DNA from: an uncultured Prevotellaceae bacterium
Lineage (GTDB): Bacteria > Bacteroidota > Bacteroidia > Bacteroidales > Bacteroidaceae
NCBI GenBank assembly: GCA_900317305.1
Contig: ONGG01000022.1
Coordinates: 53,831 to 117,830, forward strand
Reading direction: 5' to 3'
DNA length: 64,000 nucleotides
In this document: piece after piece, positions 46,201 through 56,500 of the stretch
Numbering within the stretch: position 1 is the first letter of the stretch
How the letters are laid out: each line of letters starts with the position of its first letter
Notes under the pieces: generated by a model
Databases searched by the model: none
What the model was told of the DNA's origin: nothing
What the model saw: only the letters and a program-made list of their open reading frames with translations
Position numbers and translations under genes: made by a program

Positions 46201-48131
46201 TTTTCACTGGTCTTGAAATTTTTGTATGCATTGACGGTCTTGTTTCTCTTTAGGGCTCTTTCCATCATTTCACCTTGTTCTTCTTCAGGATTGAAGAGTG
46301 TCAATGTGAGTTTCCAGTTGATCTCCATCTTGAGATAGTTCAATGTGATGGCGAGGCTCATCTTGACATTGTCACCGAATTTGAAGGTGAAATTGATGGG
46401 TACCCTCATATCCAAGGCATCATCCATCTTCGATTTGGGGTTTTCATTCTCCAACTCATTGCCAGGAGCAACGGTTTCCTCCTCTGCTTTCTCCTCTATC
46501 TCGTCTTGTGTGTAGGTGAAATTGCATAAGAGCGGAAATGCCTTGTCGTTCATCTCCCCGTTTCTGAGCGTCAGGGCTGCGGTCTCCCCGTCGGGTATGC
46601 ATTCGCTGAGGTCGTATTTGCTCACCACGAAACTGTGTGCCAACCCCGTATAGATTTTGGCATCAATCACATCATCGCTGATATGTGGGGCATATCCTTT
46701 GCCCTCAGTGTCCTTGTAATCTAGTTCCACGATACCGGCCTCTCCTAATGCCGCGTTCTTCGGTACGGCATAGTGAAGGGCGAGTGTGGCATATTTCTCT
46801 CGCAGTTCCCCGTCTGCCATCTTCAATTCTTCAGTGCCTCCGTTAGGAGTGAAAAACACGGTCTCGGTGACAGGCTCTTTCACCAAGTCGAGAACCACGA
46901 TGTCGGCATCCCAGATCTTCTTCTTGGCATTCATGTAGTATTCTTTCTTGGAGAGAAACCTGAGTTCTTTCTTGTAGAATACCGTCTCGTTGTTATTGAC
47001 ATTCCCCTCTGTCATTACCACATAGTCGGAGATGCCTGTCTTCGAAAGCACATGCGTCTCGGGGTCGGCAGCACCCGTGTAATGATAGAGCAGTGGCATG
47101 TATCCGTCGGCCTGCACCTCAATGTAGGCTGGATACCCTTTTGTGAGAATCATGTAGTCGCCGGTCTTCTCGTCAACGCCAATGTAGCGGACGTCGGCGT
47201 CGCTCACGGGCTGCTGGTCGTAGTCGATGCGCTGGATGTTGATCCTGGCGTCTTTTATCAGTTGCGACTTCGGGTTGCGCACTTGTAGGAAAAGGGTGTC
47301 ATACTGTGCGAACAGCCCGGCTCCTATCCAGTTGAATGTGGCGAATTCTGCATTGTGGGTGGTGAAGTTGCACTCTTTCTTCAGTGCCAGAGCGTTGAAA
47401 CTGGCTGCCAGTCCCACTCCAGGGTTCCATTTGTTGATGTCGAGTTCGAGCTTCTTCCCGGTCATGCCCAGGTAGGCCTTGGTCGGATAGCGGTCGGATT
47501 GTGAGAAGACACACTGGAATTTCTGGTTGGTGATGGGGAGGTTCTCCATTGTCGAGTCACTCATCAGCACCTCGAGATTGAAGGTGTCGTCCACTGTTTG
47601 GCACACCTTGTCGAGCTGGAACACGTAGAGACTGTCGTTGCCGAATGGTACCGACTGGCATTTGATGTGTATGGCGTTGTCGGGGAAATAGATGGATGAG
47701 ACGGTGAGTTCCACAGGCTTATCCGACATGGGCACATTCATGAAGAAATACTTGCTGGTGGTGAGCTTCTTGATGATATTGCCATGCTTTGCCACCACAT
47801 TGTAACTGTTGTATTCCCCCTCATCCTCGAATTTGAAAGTAAGGATGGTGCGGTCGCGCATTCTCCGAAACTGATTGGCTTCGTCAAGGCCTTTCAGGCC
47901 GGGTGTCTTCATCTTCTGGAGAAAATCGTTCACCTCCATGAAGTTGCTGTATATACCGCCGTCGCTGACTTCTATCCAGTCGGTGATCTTATCGATGGCC
48001 GTCGCTTTCTTGTAATCGGGCATCTCCATAATCGACCTCGACATGAGCAAACGGAAGTCTTGGGCAAGGGAGCACGTCGCTCCAATGCTCCACAGCATCA
48101 CCAATGTGAGAATGTATTTGATTGGTTTCAT
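43224..48131 (-). CDS. Giant secreted protein of unknown function
   Basis: A 1635-residue protein with signal peptide (ILTLVMLWSIGATCSLAQ). I cannot assign a family. Visible parts: a region of beta-rich repeats with carboxypeptidase-like linkers (LIKDARINIQRIDYD, AYIEVQADGYMPLLYHY), a central membrane- or barrel-like glycine-rich stretch (residues about 690-850, AILAAWLEAGLPTNPMLNFAVGIRGG), a long part with WD-like or immunoglobulin-like strands, and a C-terminal tail (LVRGLSKGETIRLYDLDGKELFTGKANG). It lies 18 bp after a small peptide gene. Likely exported to the surface with its neighbours. Confidence 0.82.
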   Translation of the reverse strand: MKPIKYILTLVMLWSIGATCSLAQDFRLLMSRSIMEMPDYKKATAIDKITDWIEVSDGGIYSNFMEVNDFLQKMKTPGLKGLDEANQFRRMRDRTILTFKFEDEGEYNSYNVVAKHGNIIKKLTTSKYFFMNVPMSDKPVELTVSSIYFPDNAIHIKCQSVPFGNDSLYVFQLDKVCQTVDDTFNLEVLMSDSTMENLPITNQKFQCVFSQSDRYPTKAYLGMTGKKLELDINKWNPGVGLAASFNALALKKECNFTTHNAEFATFNWIGAGLFAQYDTLFLQVRNPKSQLIKDARINIQRIDYDQQPVSDADVRYIGVDEKTGDYMILTKGYPAYIEVQADGYMPLLYHYTGAADPETHVLSKTGISDYVVMTEGNVNNNETVFYKKELRFLSKKEYYMNAKKKIWDADIVVLDLVKEPVTETVFFTPNGGTEELKMADGELREKYATLALHYAVPKNAALGEAGIVELDYKDTEGKGYAPHISDDVIDAKIYTGLAHSFVVSKYDLSECIPDGETAALTLRNGEMNDKAFPLLCNFTYTQDEIEEKAEEETVAPGNELENENPKSKMDDALDMRVPINFTFKFGDNVKMSLAITLNYLKMEINWKLTLTLFNPEEEQGEMMERALKRNKTVNAYKNFKTSENTSFNMIDGKADKDSELDEMFSQNINSGMGWAFKFFASGKVPFKGWSAHAKTNFFDFVEELGGSMGYSIKYGLTSMGNLLRAKNMEAAATWTDLIETFIRFGFKLDCYVGGEMGITTLRDGYSDQAEGRGIYLEALAYAILAAWLEAGLPTNPMLNFAVGIRGGGKLGIYGKFVHSFGNNFGLGLKLTALALLQYYINIDTFLGGYHKSGNIFDVGGSKLFPDDDTNPYHKDFPNWLPKTSISRANSYKPLKTEVDADYGKVVLENVASDAYPDYLGEDMFVVNHLHDSQIYDDDGIDVVDLKSGESTKISSDEYLAIRHNLSVSGDKKIIAYQQCDTIVKPESVTDDNVEKRSMELSKNFYICANILQSDGTWKKHVVYQSEEANIKPVAAIQDDGKAAVIWQSGTFDESTAETDSIMRQYMDGFLLYSRFDGEQWSEPIRITRIFKNNTVGDYQAIMRNDTVLVAVQESYKDIAEAPKEEIQYFCFPENPYQSHYITETINATNFSIKKVGGYNVIALTHEIDTCKYDVYVKTLRMNGMPTGKAATDVGLQNYSPIGARIVPAANASSVADFALMWMENTDRESKEDGNKESLGGHRRVLNAARMSYTGDLLAATPITVGMESDDLVMLNFDGYLDDDRIKALYTLTDPELAGGTVVVENEKYFSNSFSYDLMFDQRAALDGVYIPLVLMVNNTGTSAIRGVTAHLNDQTIELEDAFIPPFQTKYFILSYVMDDDFNGYISSQVDVEYENIFKSIFNNRRKVSNLRSTMARITPMNNVDTEMKVLSQSVDDNGNNTFVVEVTNKSKVKLRSDQAIMLAVLDNPRLSEESMMTEMVRIPASEMRDYGTYQKLITTITVPSVRNDIQAVVAATVVPESANSISEMNTYREINPNDSYQYVTLHESGTPTYIDGVRADLRADKQMRGKRIAFTYKENGILVRGLSKGETIRLYDLDGKELFTGKANGTEMLVPINRHAFFVLSADDESIKFLF

Positions 48132-48149
48132 GGCATGATTGTAGTTTGT

Positions 48150-48356
48150 TTATTCTTGGCCCCATTCTTCAGAGTCATCATCCCAAAGACTTTTGCTGCC
48201 ATTGGATAACGCTTCCGAGGTGGATTGCCCGGTATTGAAAGGTATCTCTATGTTGCTGGGAGGGTCACTCTCGGCAAGGATGGTAAAAACTTCCATTGAC
48301 TCAGCAGTCGTCACAGGAGGTTCGTATGGCTTCAATGTATTCATTTCTGATTTCAT
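48150..48356 (-). CDS. Small secreted-peptide-like protein at operon head
   Basis: A 68-residue acidic protein without signal peptide (KPYEPPVTTAESMEVFTILAESDPPSN...). The Y.PP..... pattern resembles the short, poorly characterised Bacteroidales proteins found at the heads of surface operons. The start is supported by a promoter whose transcript would begin near 48383, excluding the longer upstream frame; ATG 48344 is an alternative. It is first in the operon of three large surface proteins. Confidence 0.6.
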   Translation of the reverse strand: MKSEMNTLKPYEPPVTTAESMEVFTILAESDPPSNIEIPFNTGQSTSEALSNGSKSLWDDDSEEWGQE

Positions 48357-48389
48357 TCCCAATGACTTATCATAGTATGTATGAATCAA

Positions 48390-48420
48390 CAAATATATCG
48401 AATAATACTCTCGTGACAAA
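48390..48420 (-). promoter_or_regulatory. Consensus promoter of the surface-protein operon
   Basis: On the minus strand TTTG (48417-48420), 19 bp, then TATATTTG (48390-48397). It precedes the small protein start by 33 bp and fits the -33/-7 consensus exactly. Confidence 0.85.
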
Positions 48421-48488
48421 AGGAATTGAGGCTTTTAACAATTTTTTAACAATGAGGTGTCGCATTCAACTTCATGTGGCTCAGGAGT

Positions 48489-49127
48489 TCAGACATGTAG
48501 CCAATAGTCCGAATTCGCCTCACTAGGCATTATGGGTTGTTGGCTTATGAATGCCCCCCGTTCCGCACACACCGTGCACACAAATCGGGGGTACACACGG
48601 GTATCAAATTCGTAGGCTGGCGGATGGTGCCCAGGGCATTCGAGCAGATGGTGCAAGTCATCCGAGATGCCCTCGCCCGTGAGTTTCAACAGACTTTCCT
48701 TCATGGTCCAAAGACGCATGAAAGCCTGCGCTGGATTGGGCGAGCTGGCTATCTGGCGCTGCTCCGATTCGCTCATGGTGGCCCCCACCAGTTCGGCGTC
48801 ATACTGGTCCAGACTCTCCACGTCGATGCCCACGGGCCTGCGGTCAACGACGCAAGCCACTGCCTCGTGGCAGTGGCTCAGGTTGAAGTGGATGTCGGGG
48901 TGCCCCACAATCGTGGGCTTGCCGTGGGCGCCATACTCGAAAAGTGGCGGCTCGCTGATGCCGTATTCCACCTCCAGCGCATGTTGCAGCAGTTTGTAGG
49001 CCACCAGCGAGAGGCGCCGGTCAGTCTCACGCCGGTAGCGCAGGGCATACGCCTGCCGCTGGCTGCTCACGGTGGCCAGCATGGCCTGCAGGTCGTGGCG
49101 CTCTGGGTGGTCGTCAATGTATACCAT
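48489..49127 (-). CDS. 4'-phosphopantetheinyl transferase (Sfp-type)
   Basis: A 212-residue PPTase. The paired signature motifs are present: VGIDVESLD (magnesium-binding Asp and Glu) and LWTMKESLLKLTG. It transfers the phosphopantetheine arm of CoA to the Ser of carrier domains, and its location two genes after the NRPS makes that its probable substrate. Last gene of the NRPS operon, 35 bp after the MATE gene. Confidence 0.93.
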   Translation of the reverse strand: MVYIDDHPERHDLQAMLATVSSQRQAYALRYRRETDRRLSLVAYKLLQHALEVEYGISEPPLFEYGAHGKPTIVGHPDIHFNLSHCHEAVACVVDRRPVGIDVESLDQYDAELVGATMSESEQRQIASSPNPAQAFMRLWTMKESLLKLTGEGISDDLHHLLECPGHHPPAYEFDTRVYPRFVCTVCAERGAFISQQPIMPSEANSDYWLHV

Positions 49128-49162
49128 TGCTCGATATTCTTGGATGTATGGTTGTCACTGCG

Positions 49163-50503
49163 TCACTTTTTCGCCGTTACCGTCTCGGGCAGCACAAACT
49201 TCACTTTCGTGGCGCGGTGCAGCACGATGATGGCTATCACCTCGATGAGGTAGGCGATGAGATAACTATACCATAGGTAGTCGGGACACCATCTCGACAC
49301 CATCCACAGCACGGGGATGACCGTGAGCGAGAGGGCAAACGAGATGAACAGGGCCATGTGGTGGTGTTGGTAGAGTTTGTAGACAATCATCAGCACGTAG
49401 ATGTAGCAGAAGGGGATGAAGCTCAGCGCGAAGATGCGCAGGGCATGGCAACCCTCACTGATGAATGAGGCCTCGTCGGCACCAAACAGGCGCACGATGC
49501 CGCTGGGCCATACCCACACCAGCACACACGTCACGGCCATGGCCACTGTGATGAAGCGGAAGGCCTTGCGCAGCACCGTGCGGAAACCGTCGGCGTCGCC
49601 CTTGCCCACTTGGATGGCTCCCAGCGACTGCAGGGTCTGGCAGGTGCCCGACAAGAACAGGTTGTACACCTGCAGCAGGTTCATGCACACGGCAAAGGCG
49701 AAGATGCCGGTTCGTCCTAGCGTGGAGAGCACGATGGTGTTGGCCGAGAGCAGCAGCAGCGTGAGGCTGATCGAGGCGATGGCAAGGGGAGCACCCTGCG
49801 AGATGATGCGTTGCCACGACGATACCAGTCCGTTGAGACTGAAATCGAGCGTGAGCGGCGACGAGGTCTTCCACCAGTGGCTCAGCAGGATGGCGATGCC
49901 TATCAGGTGGCCTACGATGGTGGCGGCCGACGAACCGGCTATGCCCCAGCCAAACCACTTGATGAAGACGATGTCGAGAAACAGGTTGCAGGCATTGTCG
50001 ATGATCACGGCCAGCGACACGAGTTTCGGACTGCCATCCACGCCCACCATCGTCGACAAGCCCCACATCAGGATGAAGGCGGGGTTGCCCAGCAGCAGAA
50101 TCTGCATGTAGTCGCGGGCCAATGGCTGTATCTGCTCGTTGCTGCAGAGCAGACGCGATGTGGCCTCGGGGAAGAGCATGCCACCGACTACCGCCAGCAC
50201 GATGCCCAATCCCACACTCAGCGTGAGTGCGCGGGTGAACAGCTGCTTCGCTTCTGCCGTGTTGCCACGTCCCAGTGCATAGCCCACCAGCATTCCCGCA
50301 CCTGCGTTGATGAGCAGGTGCAGGGTGAAGATAAACTGGTTGATGGGTTTCGAGAGATTGATGGCGCTCACGCCGTCCTCGTTGATGAGGTTGCCCACGA
50401 TGATGCCGTCCACCACATTGCCCAGACATCCCGAGAGCGCCACGAGTATGTAGGCCCAGAGGAAGTTGTAGAACTGCTTGTTGATGTCGTTGCCCGGTTG
50501 CAT
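49163..50503 (-). CDS. MATE-family multidrug/metabolite exporter
   Basis: A 446-residue, twelve-helix MATE transporter (GNVVDGIIVGNLINEDGVSAINLSKPINQF, a typical helix 1-2 block, and duplicated core). These proteins expel cationic or amphipathic compounds using sodium or proton gradients. The start lies 12 bp after the NRPS stop with a GGAGGA ribosome site overlapping that stop. It probably exports the NRPS product or protects the cell from it. Confidence 0.92.
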   Translation of the reverse strand: MQPGNDINKQFYNFLWAYILVALSGCLGNVVDGIIVGNLINEDGVSAINLSKPINQFIFTLHLLINAGAGMLVGYALGRGNTAEAKQLFTRALTLSVGLGIVLAVVGGMLFPEATSRLLCSNEQIQPLARDYMQILLLGNPAFILMWGLSTMVGVDGSPKLVSLAVIIDNACNLFLDIVFIKWFGWGIAGSSAATIVGHLIGIAILLSHWWKTSSPLTLDFSLNGLVSSWQRIISQGAPLAIASISLTLLLLSANTIVLSTLGRTGIFAFAVCMNLLQVYNLFLSGTCQTLQSLGAIQVGKGDADGFRTVLRKAFRFITVAMAVTCVLVWVWPSGIVRLFGADEASFISEGCHALRIFALSFIPFCYIYVLMIVYKLYQHHHMALFISFALSLTVIPVLWMVSRWCPDYLWYSYLIAYLIEVIAIIVLHRATKVKFVLPETVTAKK

Positions 50504-50515
50504 GGTCCAGTCCTC

Positions 50516-53500
50516 CTATTCAAAGAATCCAAAGCCGCCGATGGCAGTGAGCATGCGTTCCACATAGTCCCACGAGGTGGGCGACCAGGCGAACCCCAGG
50601 CGGTAGAGCACCTGCGTGGTGTAGTCGTTGTCGCGCTCCACGTCGGTGGTCTTCTGGCCGTGGGCCATATCCTGGTAGGCGAGAAGCGACGACATCTGCT
50701 TGGCTTTCTGCGGGTCGTCCTTGGCACGCTCCATGGCCTCGGCAAAGTCTTCTTGCTCCACAAAGCGGATACCGTCGCCTACGGTGCTCAGGCCGGTGAG
50801 CACGTCGCCGAGGAACTGGTTGTGGATGTTGTAGGGATGGAACACGGTGCAGGCCTTGGGCGTCGACGCGAGCAGCACGATGGCATGGGCCACCTCGTTG
50901 ATGGGCGAGAACTCCACACGCTTGTTGCGCATGCTGTAGGGACAGCAGCCAAGCATGTTGTAGACCCTGATGCGGCCCATGAACGAGTTGGTGGAGAAGT
51001 TGGCCTGGAACTCTCCGTCGGTGGAACGGGCGGCCAGGTTGCCCACGCGCATGATCTTCGCGCTCAGTCCGTGAAGAGCCACGGCGTCGAGTATCACCCG
51101 CTCGGCCATGAACTTCGAGTAGATGTATTGGTTGCCCAGATACTGGCCCATGTAGAAACGTTGCTCGGTGAACACGTCGTCCTTCACCTCGCCGGCCCAG
51201 AGGCCGCGCGTACTGGCGGTGGAGATGTGCACGAGGCGGGCGCCGGTCTGCAGGCAGAACTCCACGCAGCGGCGGGCACCGCCAATGTTCACGTCCTCTA
51301 TCTCGGTGCCTTTGCTGAAGTGCTTCACCACGGCGGCGCAGTTGAAGACGGTGTCTATCTGCACGGGGGTGTCACCCTCGGCGGCGGCTCCTTGCACCAG
51401 ACTGGCAAGGTCGCCGGTCACGTCGCCCAGGATCACATGCAGGCGCTCTCCAAAGAGTTCCTTGTACGACTGCGAGAAGTAGTAGTAGAGCAGCGTGCGA
51501 AGACGGCTCTCGGCCTTCGACTGGCTCTTGCCTCTTACCAGACAGTAGATGTGGGCCGCATCCGAAGCGATGAGGTCGTGCAGGATGTGGATGCCCAGAT
51601 AGCCGGTGGCACCGGTGAGGAGCACGTTGCCCAATGGCTGACGCTCGCCCTGACGGAAGTTGCCAAGGGTGTTGCGCTGCAGCAGGTCGTTGATGGCGGT
51701 GTAGTCGAACGCACTCACCTCGTCGGTCGATTCGGTCACGCTCTCTCCGGTGATGAGGCGTGCCAGTTGCCGTGGGGTGGGGTTGGCGAACACGTCGCCG
51801 TAGGCCACATGCAAGCCGGCCTTGTCGGCCTCGATGATCACGCGGGTCACCACGAGCGAGGTGCCGCCCAACTCGAAGAAGTTGTCGGTGGCGCCCACCT
51901 TGTCCATCTGCAGGATGCCTGCGAAGATGTCGCAGAAGGTGCGTTCGGTGTCGTTGGCGGGGGCCACATAGGCCGAGGTCACGGCGAGTTGGGGCTCGGG
52001 AAGGGCCTTCACGTCGGTCTTGCCATTGGGGGTCATCGGCATCTTGGCCAACTGCAGGTAAGCGGTGGGTACCATATACTGGGTCAGGCTCCTCGAGATT
52101 TCGGCCTTCAGGTCCTCGGGCGCTATCTCGCGGTCGGCGGTGTAGTAGGCGCAGAGGTGCTCCTTGTCGTTCAGTTTGCGTATCAGGATCACCACTTTCT
52201 TCATGCCGGCCACCTTCAGCATCACGTTCTCTATCTCGCCCAGTTCGATGCGCAGGCCGCGCAACTTGATCTGGTGGTCGGTGCGGCCGAGAATCACCAC
52301 GTCGCCGTCGGTGAGCCATTTGGCATAGTCGCCCGACTTGTAGATGCGCTCGGTGGTGCCTTCGAGAACCGAGGTGTAGTCGATGAAGCGCTCACGGGTC
52401 ATCTCGTCGAGGTTGTTGTAGCCACGGGCCACGCCACGGCCTCCGATGTAGAGCTCGCCCACCACGCCCACGGGCAACTCATTGCCGTCGGCGTCGACGA
52501 TATACTCCTTCACATTGAGCTGGGGCTTGCCCACGGTCACCAGCGTGGCGTTGGTCAGCTCCTTGTTGTTCGAGGCCACGGTGATCTCGGTCGGACCGTA
52601 GCAGTTGAAGATGCGGGCATGGGTGGCCTCGCGCATCTGCTTGAGCAACTGGTCGGAGAATTTCTCGCCACCGGCGCGGCAGATGTCCACATGGCCGATG
52701 GCCTTGCGGAAGTCGTCGCTGGTGAGCCAGGTCTGCCACCGCGATGGGGTGCCCGATACCATGTTGATCTTCTCCTCGTTGATAAGGCGGGCCAGGTCGA
52801 GCGGGTTGTTGGCTTGTTCCTCGGTGGCCACGATGAGGGTCTTGCCGTTGTAGTAGGCCATGCCGATGTCCTGGAGAGCGGCGTCGAACGAGATGGTGGT
52901 CACACTCAGTATGCGGCGGGCATCGGTGAGCACGCCATGGGCAAACACGTTGGCGGGATGCCCGTAGAGATAGTTGCAGATGCCCTCATGGCGGAGCATC
53001 ACTCCTTTCGGACGACCGGTCGAACCGCTGGTGTAGATCAGGTAGGCCAGGTCGTCGGGGGTGATGTCGAGTGGCAGGGCGCTTGTCGGGGCATCACTGC
53101 CCACCAGTTCTTCCACATCGATAGCCTTGCCGGCAGCCACGGTGTCGAGACGGTCGGCGGTGGTGATGATGTAGCGGGCCTCGCTGTCTTCCAATATCAG
53201 TTTCACGCGGTCGGCGGGATACTCGGGGTCGCAGGGGATGTAGGCGGCTCCGGCCTTCAGCACACCGAAGAGCGAGAGTATCAGGCGGCTGGTGCGGGGC
53301 AGCAGCAGGGCCACACGGTCGCGCTCGCATACACCGCGCTGGCGCAGGGCATGGGCTATGCGGTTGGTCACCTCGTCCATCTCCCGGTAGGTGTACTTGC
53401 CGTCGATGGCCACCAGCGCCTCATGCCCGGGTTGCGTCTGGGCAAAGTGGGCAATGCACTCGTGCATCAGTTTGAAGGGAGCGTCGCCTGTGGCGGTCTG

Positions 53501-56500
53501 CCGCAGATGGCCGAGGGCCTTTTCCTGGGTTGGTCCCACTATCGAGAGCTTGCGCACCGGGGATGCCGGCTGCTCCATCATCCGGCTCACCACGGCCACG
53601 ATGCTCTCGGCAAGGGCGGCACCCAGGCGGGCGGAGTAGAGCGAGTCGTCGTACTGCACCACCACGCCACGCGATTCTATCTTGATGTTGATCTTGAATT
53701 TCGGCACGTTCAGTTCGAGCAGTTCCTGACCGATGGTCTTGCCGCCTACCTGGTACTCGGAGAGCACGCCCACCTGGTAGGCATAGGCGATGGCTGGACG
53801 GAACCCATAGTCGGAGGCGATGCGCGCAAACGGATAGTCTTCGTGGCGCAGGGTCTGGTCGAAGGTCTCGCTAGTGGATTGCAGGAATTCGGCCACGCTC
53901 ACGTCGGCGATGTGGAGGCCGAGGGCCAGGGTGTTGACAAACATACCCACGGTGTCGGCGATGCGCAGGTTGCTGCGGCCGCTGCTCACGGTGCAGAGAT
54001 ACACCTCGCGGTTGTTGGAGTAGCGCGACACCACATAGGCGGTGGCGGCGAGGAACAGGTGGGCGGGGGTGATCTCCTGCTGGCGGCAGAAAGTGGTCAC
54101 TCGACCGAAGTCGGGCTGGCATACTGCCTCGCCGATAAGCCCCTCGGGCGAACCGTCTTCGCTGGCAGCTTTCGTGAGGTCGGCGGGTATCTCGCTGGCT
54201 CCCTCGCAGGTCTGCAGTTTCTCGGCGAAGAACTGCTGTGCCTTGGCGAATTCCTCGCTCTCCTCGGCGGCTTGCTGGTCGGTCACGAAGTCAAGGTAGG
54301 TGTAGCCTTCCTTCTCGATGGTCTGGCCGTCAAGCAGTGCGCACATCTCACGGATGAACAGGTCGGCCGAACCGCCGTCGAACACCAGGTGGTGGATGTC
54401 CATCAGCAGGTGCACTCCACGCTCGGTCTGCACAATCTCGAAGCGGTAGAGTGGGGCTTTCTGCAGGTTGAACGGCTGCACGAAATCGTTCTTGTAGGTG
54501 GCGAGTTGCTCATCGGTCATCGTGCTGATGATGCCGCCACGGCCTTCCTCGAACGAGAGTGCCACGCTGTCGTCGGTGGTCTGCACGATGGCGTCGCCCT
54601 CAGTGGTGAAGTGCACGCTCAGTTCGGGATGGCAGGCCACCACCTGCTCCACGGCCTTGGCCAACTGCTGCACGTCGGTGCCCTTGGGGAATGTGAGCAG
54701 GTAGGGAATGTTGTAGAGGTTCGAGGTGGGGTTGCGCAGACAGTCGAAATAGACGCCGGTCTGGGCGTACGACAGGGGCACACTGGTCGTTGCCGGCGCC
54801 GCCTTGCCACTCTCTTTCTCCGAGGCTTTCTTGTCGGTCTCGCCAGAGAGCATCTTCTTCAGTATCTCGTTCTCGATGCCTTGCAGGGTGGCGGTCTTCA
54901 CCAGGGCCTTCGCGTCGAGGGTCACGTCGTAGCGCTTGCTCACCTGCACGGCCAGCTTGATGGCCGAGATCGAGGTGAGGCCGGCATAGCCCAGGATGGT
55001 GGTCACGCCAAACTCCTTGTTGCCCACGATACCCGAAATCAGTTCGTGGAGCTCGCTCTCGAGGATGTTCATCGGCACGTTGCTCTCTTCCACCGCCGCA
55101 GCCTTCTTCTCGGGCTTGGGCAGGGCACGCTTGTTCACTTTCTGGTTCTGGTTCAGGGGGATGCTGTCAATCTGCATCGTCACGGCTGGAACCATATAGG
55201 GGGGCTTCTCGTCGAGGATGAACTGGTTGAGGGCCTCAATGTCTACTGGCTCGTCGCTCACGATGTAGGCGGCGATGAACTTGCCACCGCCATCTTCGTC
55301 GAAGGCTTGCACCGTGGCGTCCTTGATGCCAGGAAACTCGCGGATAATCGACTCCACCTCTTTCAGCTCGATGCGGAAGCCGCGTATCTTCACCTGTCCG
55401 TCGCGGCGGCCCACAAACTGGATGTTGCCGTCGGGCAGGTAGCGCACGATGTCGCCGGTGCGGTATACGCGGGCGTACTTCTTGCCCTCGTCGCTCGTGA
55501 CGAAGGGGTTGGCGATATACACCTCTGCGGTCTTCTCGGGACGGTTCAGGTAACCGCGGCTCACCTGCGGACCGGCCACCCACAACTCACCGGCGGCTCC
55601 GATGGGCAGACGATGGCCTTGCGGGTCAACGATGTAGAGGCGGATATTGTCGATGGGCTTGCCGATGGGGATGTCTTTCATCTTCTTCTCCACACAATAG
55701 GAGGTGATTAGGACAGTGCTCTCCGTGGGACCGTATACATTGTAGAGGGAGTAGCCTTTGGGGGGCACAAGCGAGGCGAGCTTCTCACCACCTGTCGAGA
55801 GGTAGTGGAGCGAATGGTTCTCGATGCCTGTGGCAAACTGGTAGCCCACCTGGGTGGTCATGAACGAGTGGGTGATGGCGTTCTGCTCGAAATAGTCGTT
55901 CAGGGCGATGAGGTCGAGGCGTATCTCCTCGGCGATGATGTGCACCGAGGCGCCACAGGTGAGGGCGGGATACATGTCCATCATGTTGGCGTCGAAGCCA
56001 TAACTGGCATAGGAGGCCACGCGGTGCTCGGGTCGCAGCGCATAGAAGCGCTGATACCAGTGGCAGAATGCCACAAGGTTGCCGTGGGTGAGTTGGCATC
56101 CTTTGGGAATGCCGGTCGAGCCGGAGGTGTAGAGCAGGATGAACAGACTGTCGGGGGTGGGGGTGGCGCAGCGGTAGTCGGCGCTTGTCTCCAACTGGTC
56201 GATGAAATTGAGGTCGACCACGGGGATGCCTTTCTCTTGCAGCACGTCGAGACCGTCGAGCCAACCTTCCTTTTCCTCACCGAGGGTGGACGGGGCCAGA
56301 CTGATGAGCACGCGGGTGCTGGCGTCTTGCATCATGAAGTTGAGCCGCTCCTTGGGATAGGTGGGGTCGAGGGGCTGATAGGCACAGCCGGCCTTCAGGA
56401 TGCCCAGCGAGGCGATGGCCATCCACTCGCAACGGGGGATGAGCACCGACACCACGTCGCCTTCGCCCAGTCCTCTGGCCTGCAGGTGCGAGGCGATGCG

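Noticed and set aside
49811-55711. 1966-codon plus-strand open frame opposite the NRPS
   Set aside because: It is antisense to a synthetase with complete domain motifs; its sequence is His/Val/Gly-rich mirror translation with no recognisable domain, an effect of GC-biased codon use.
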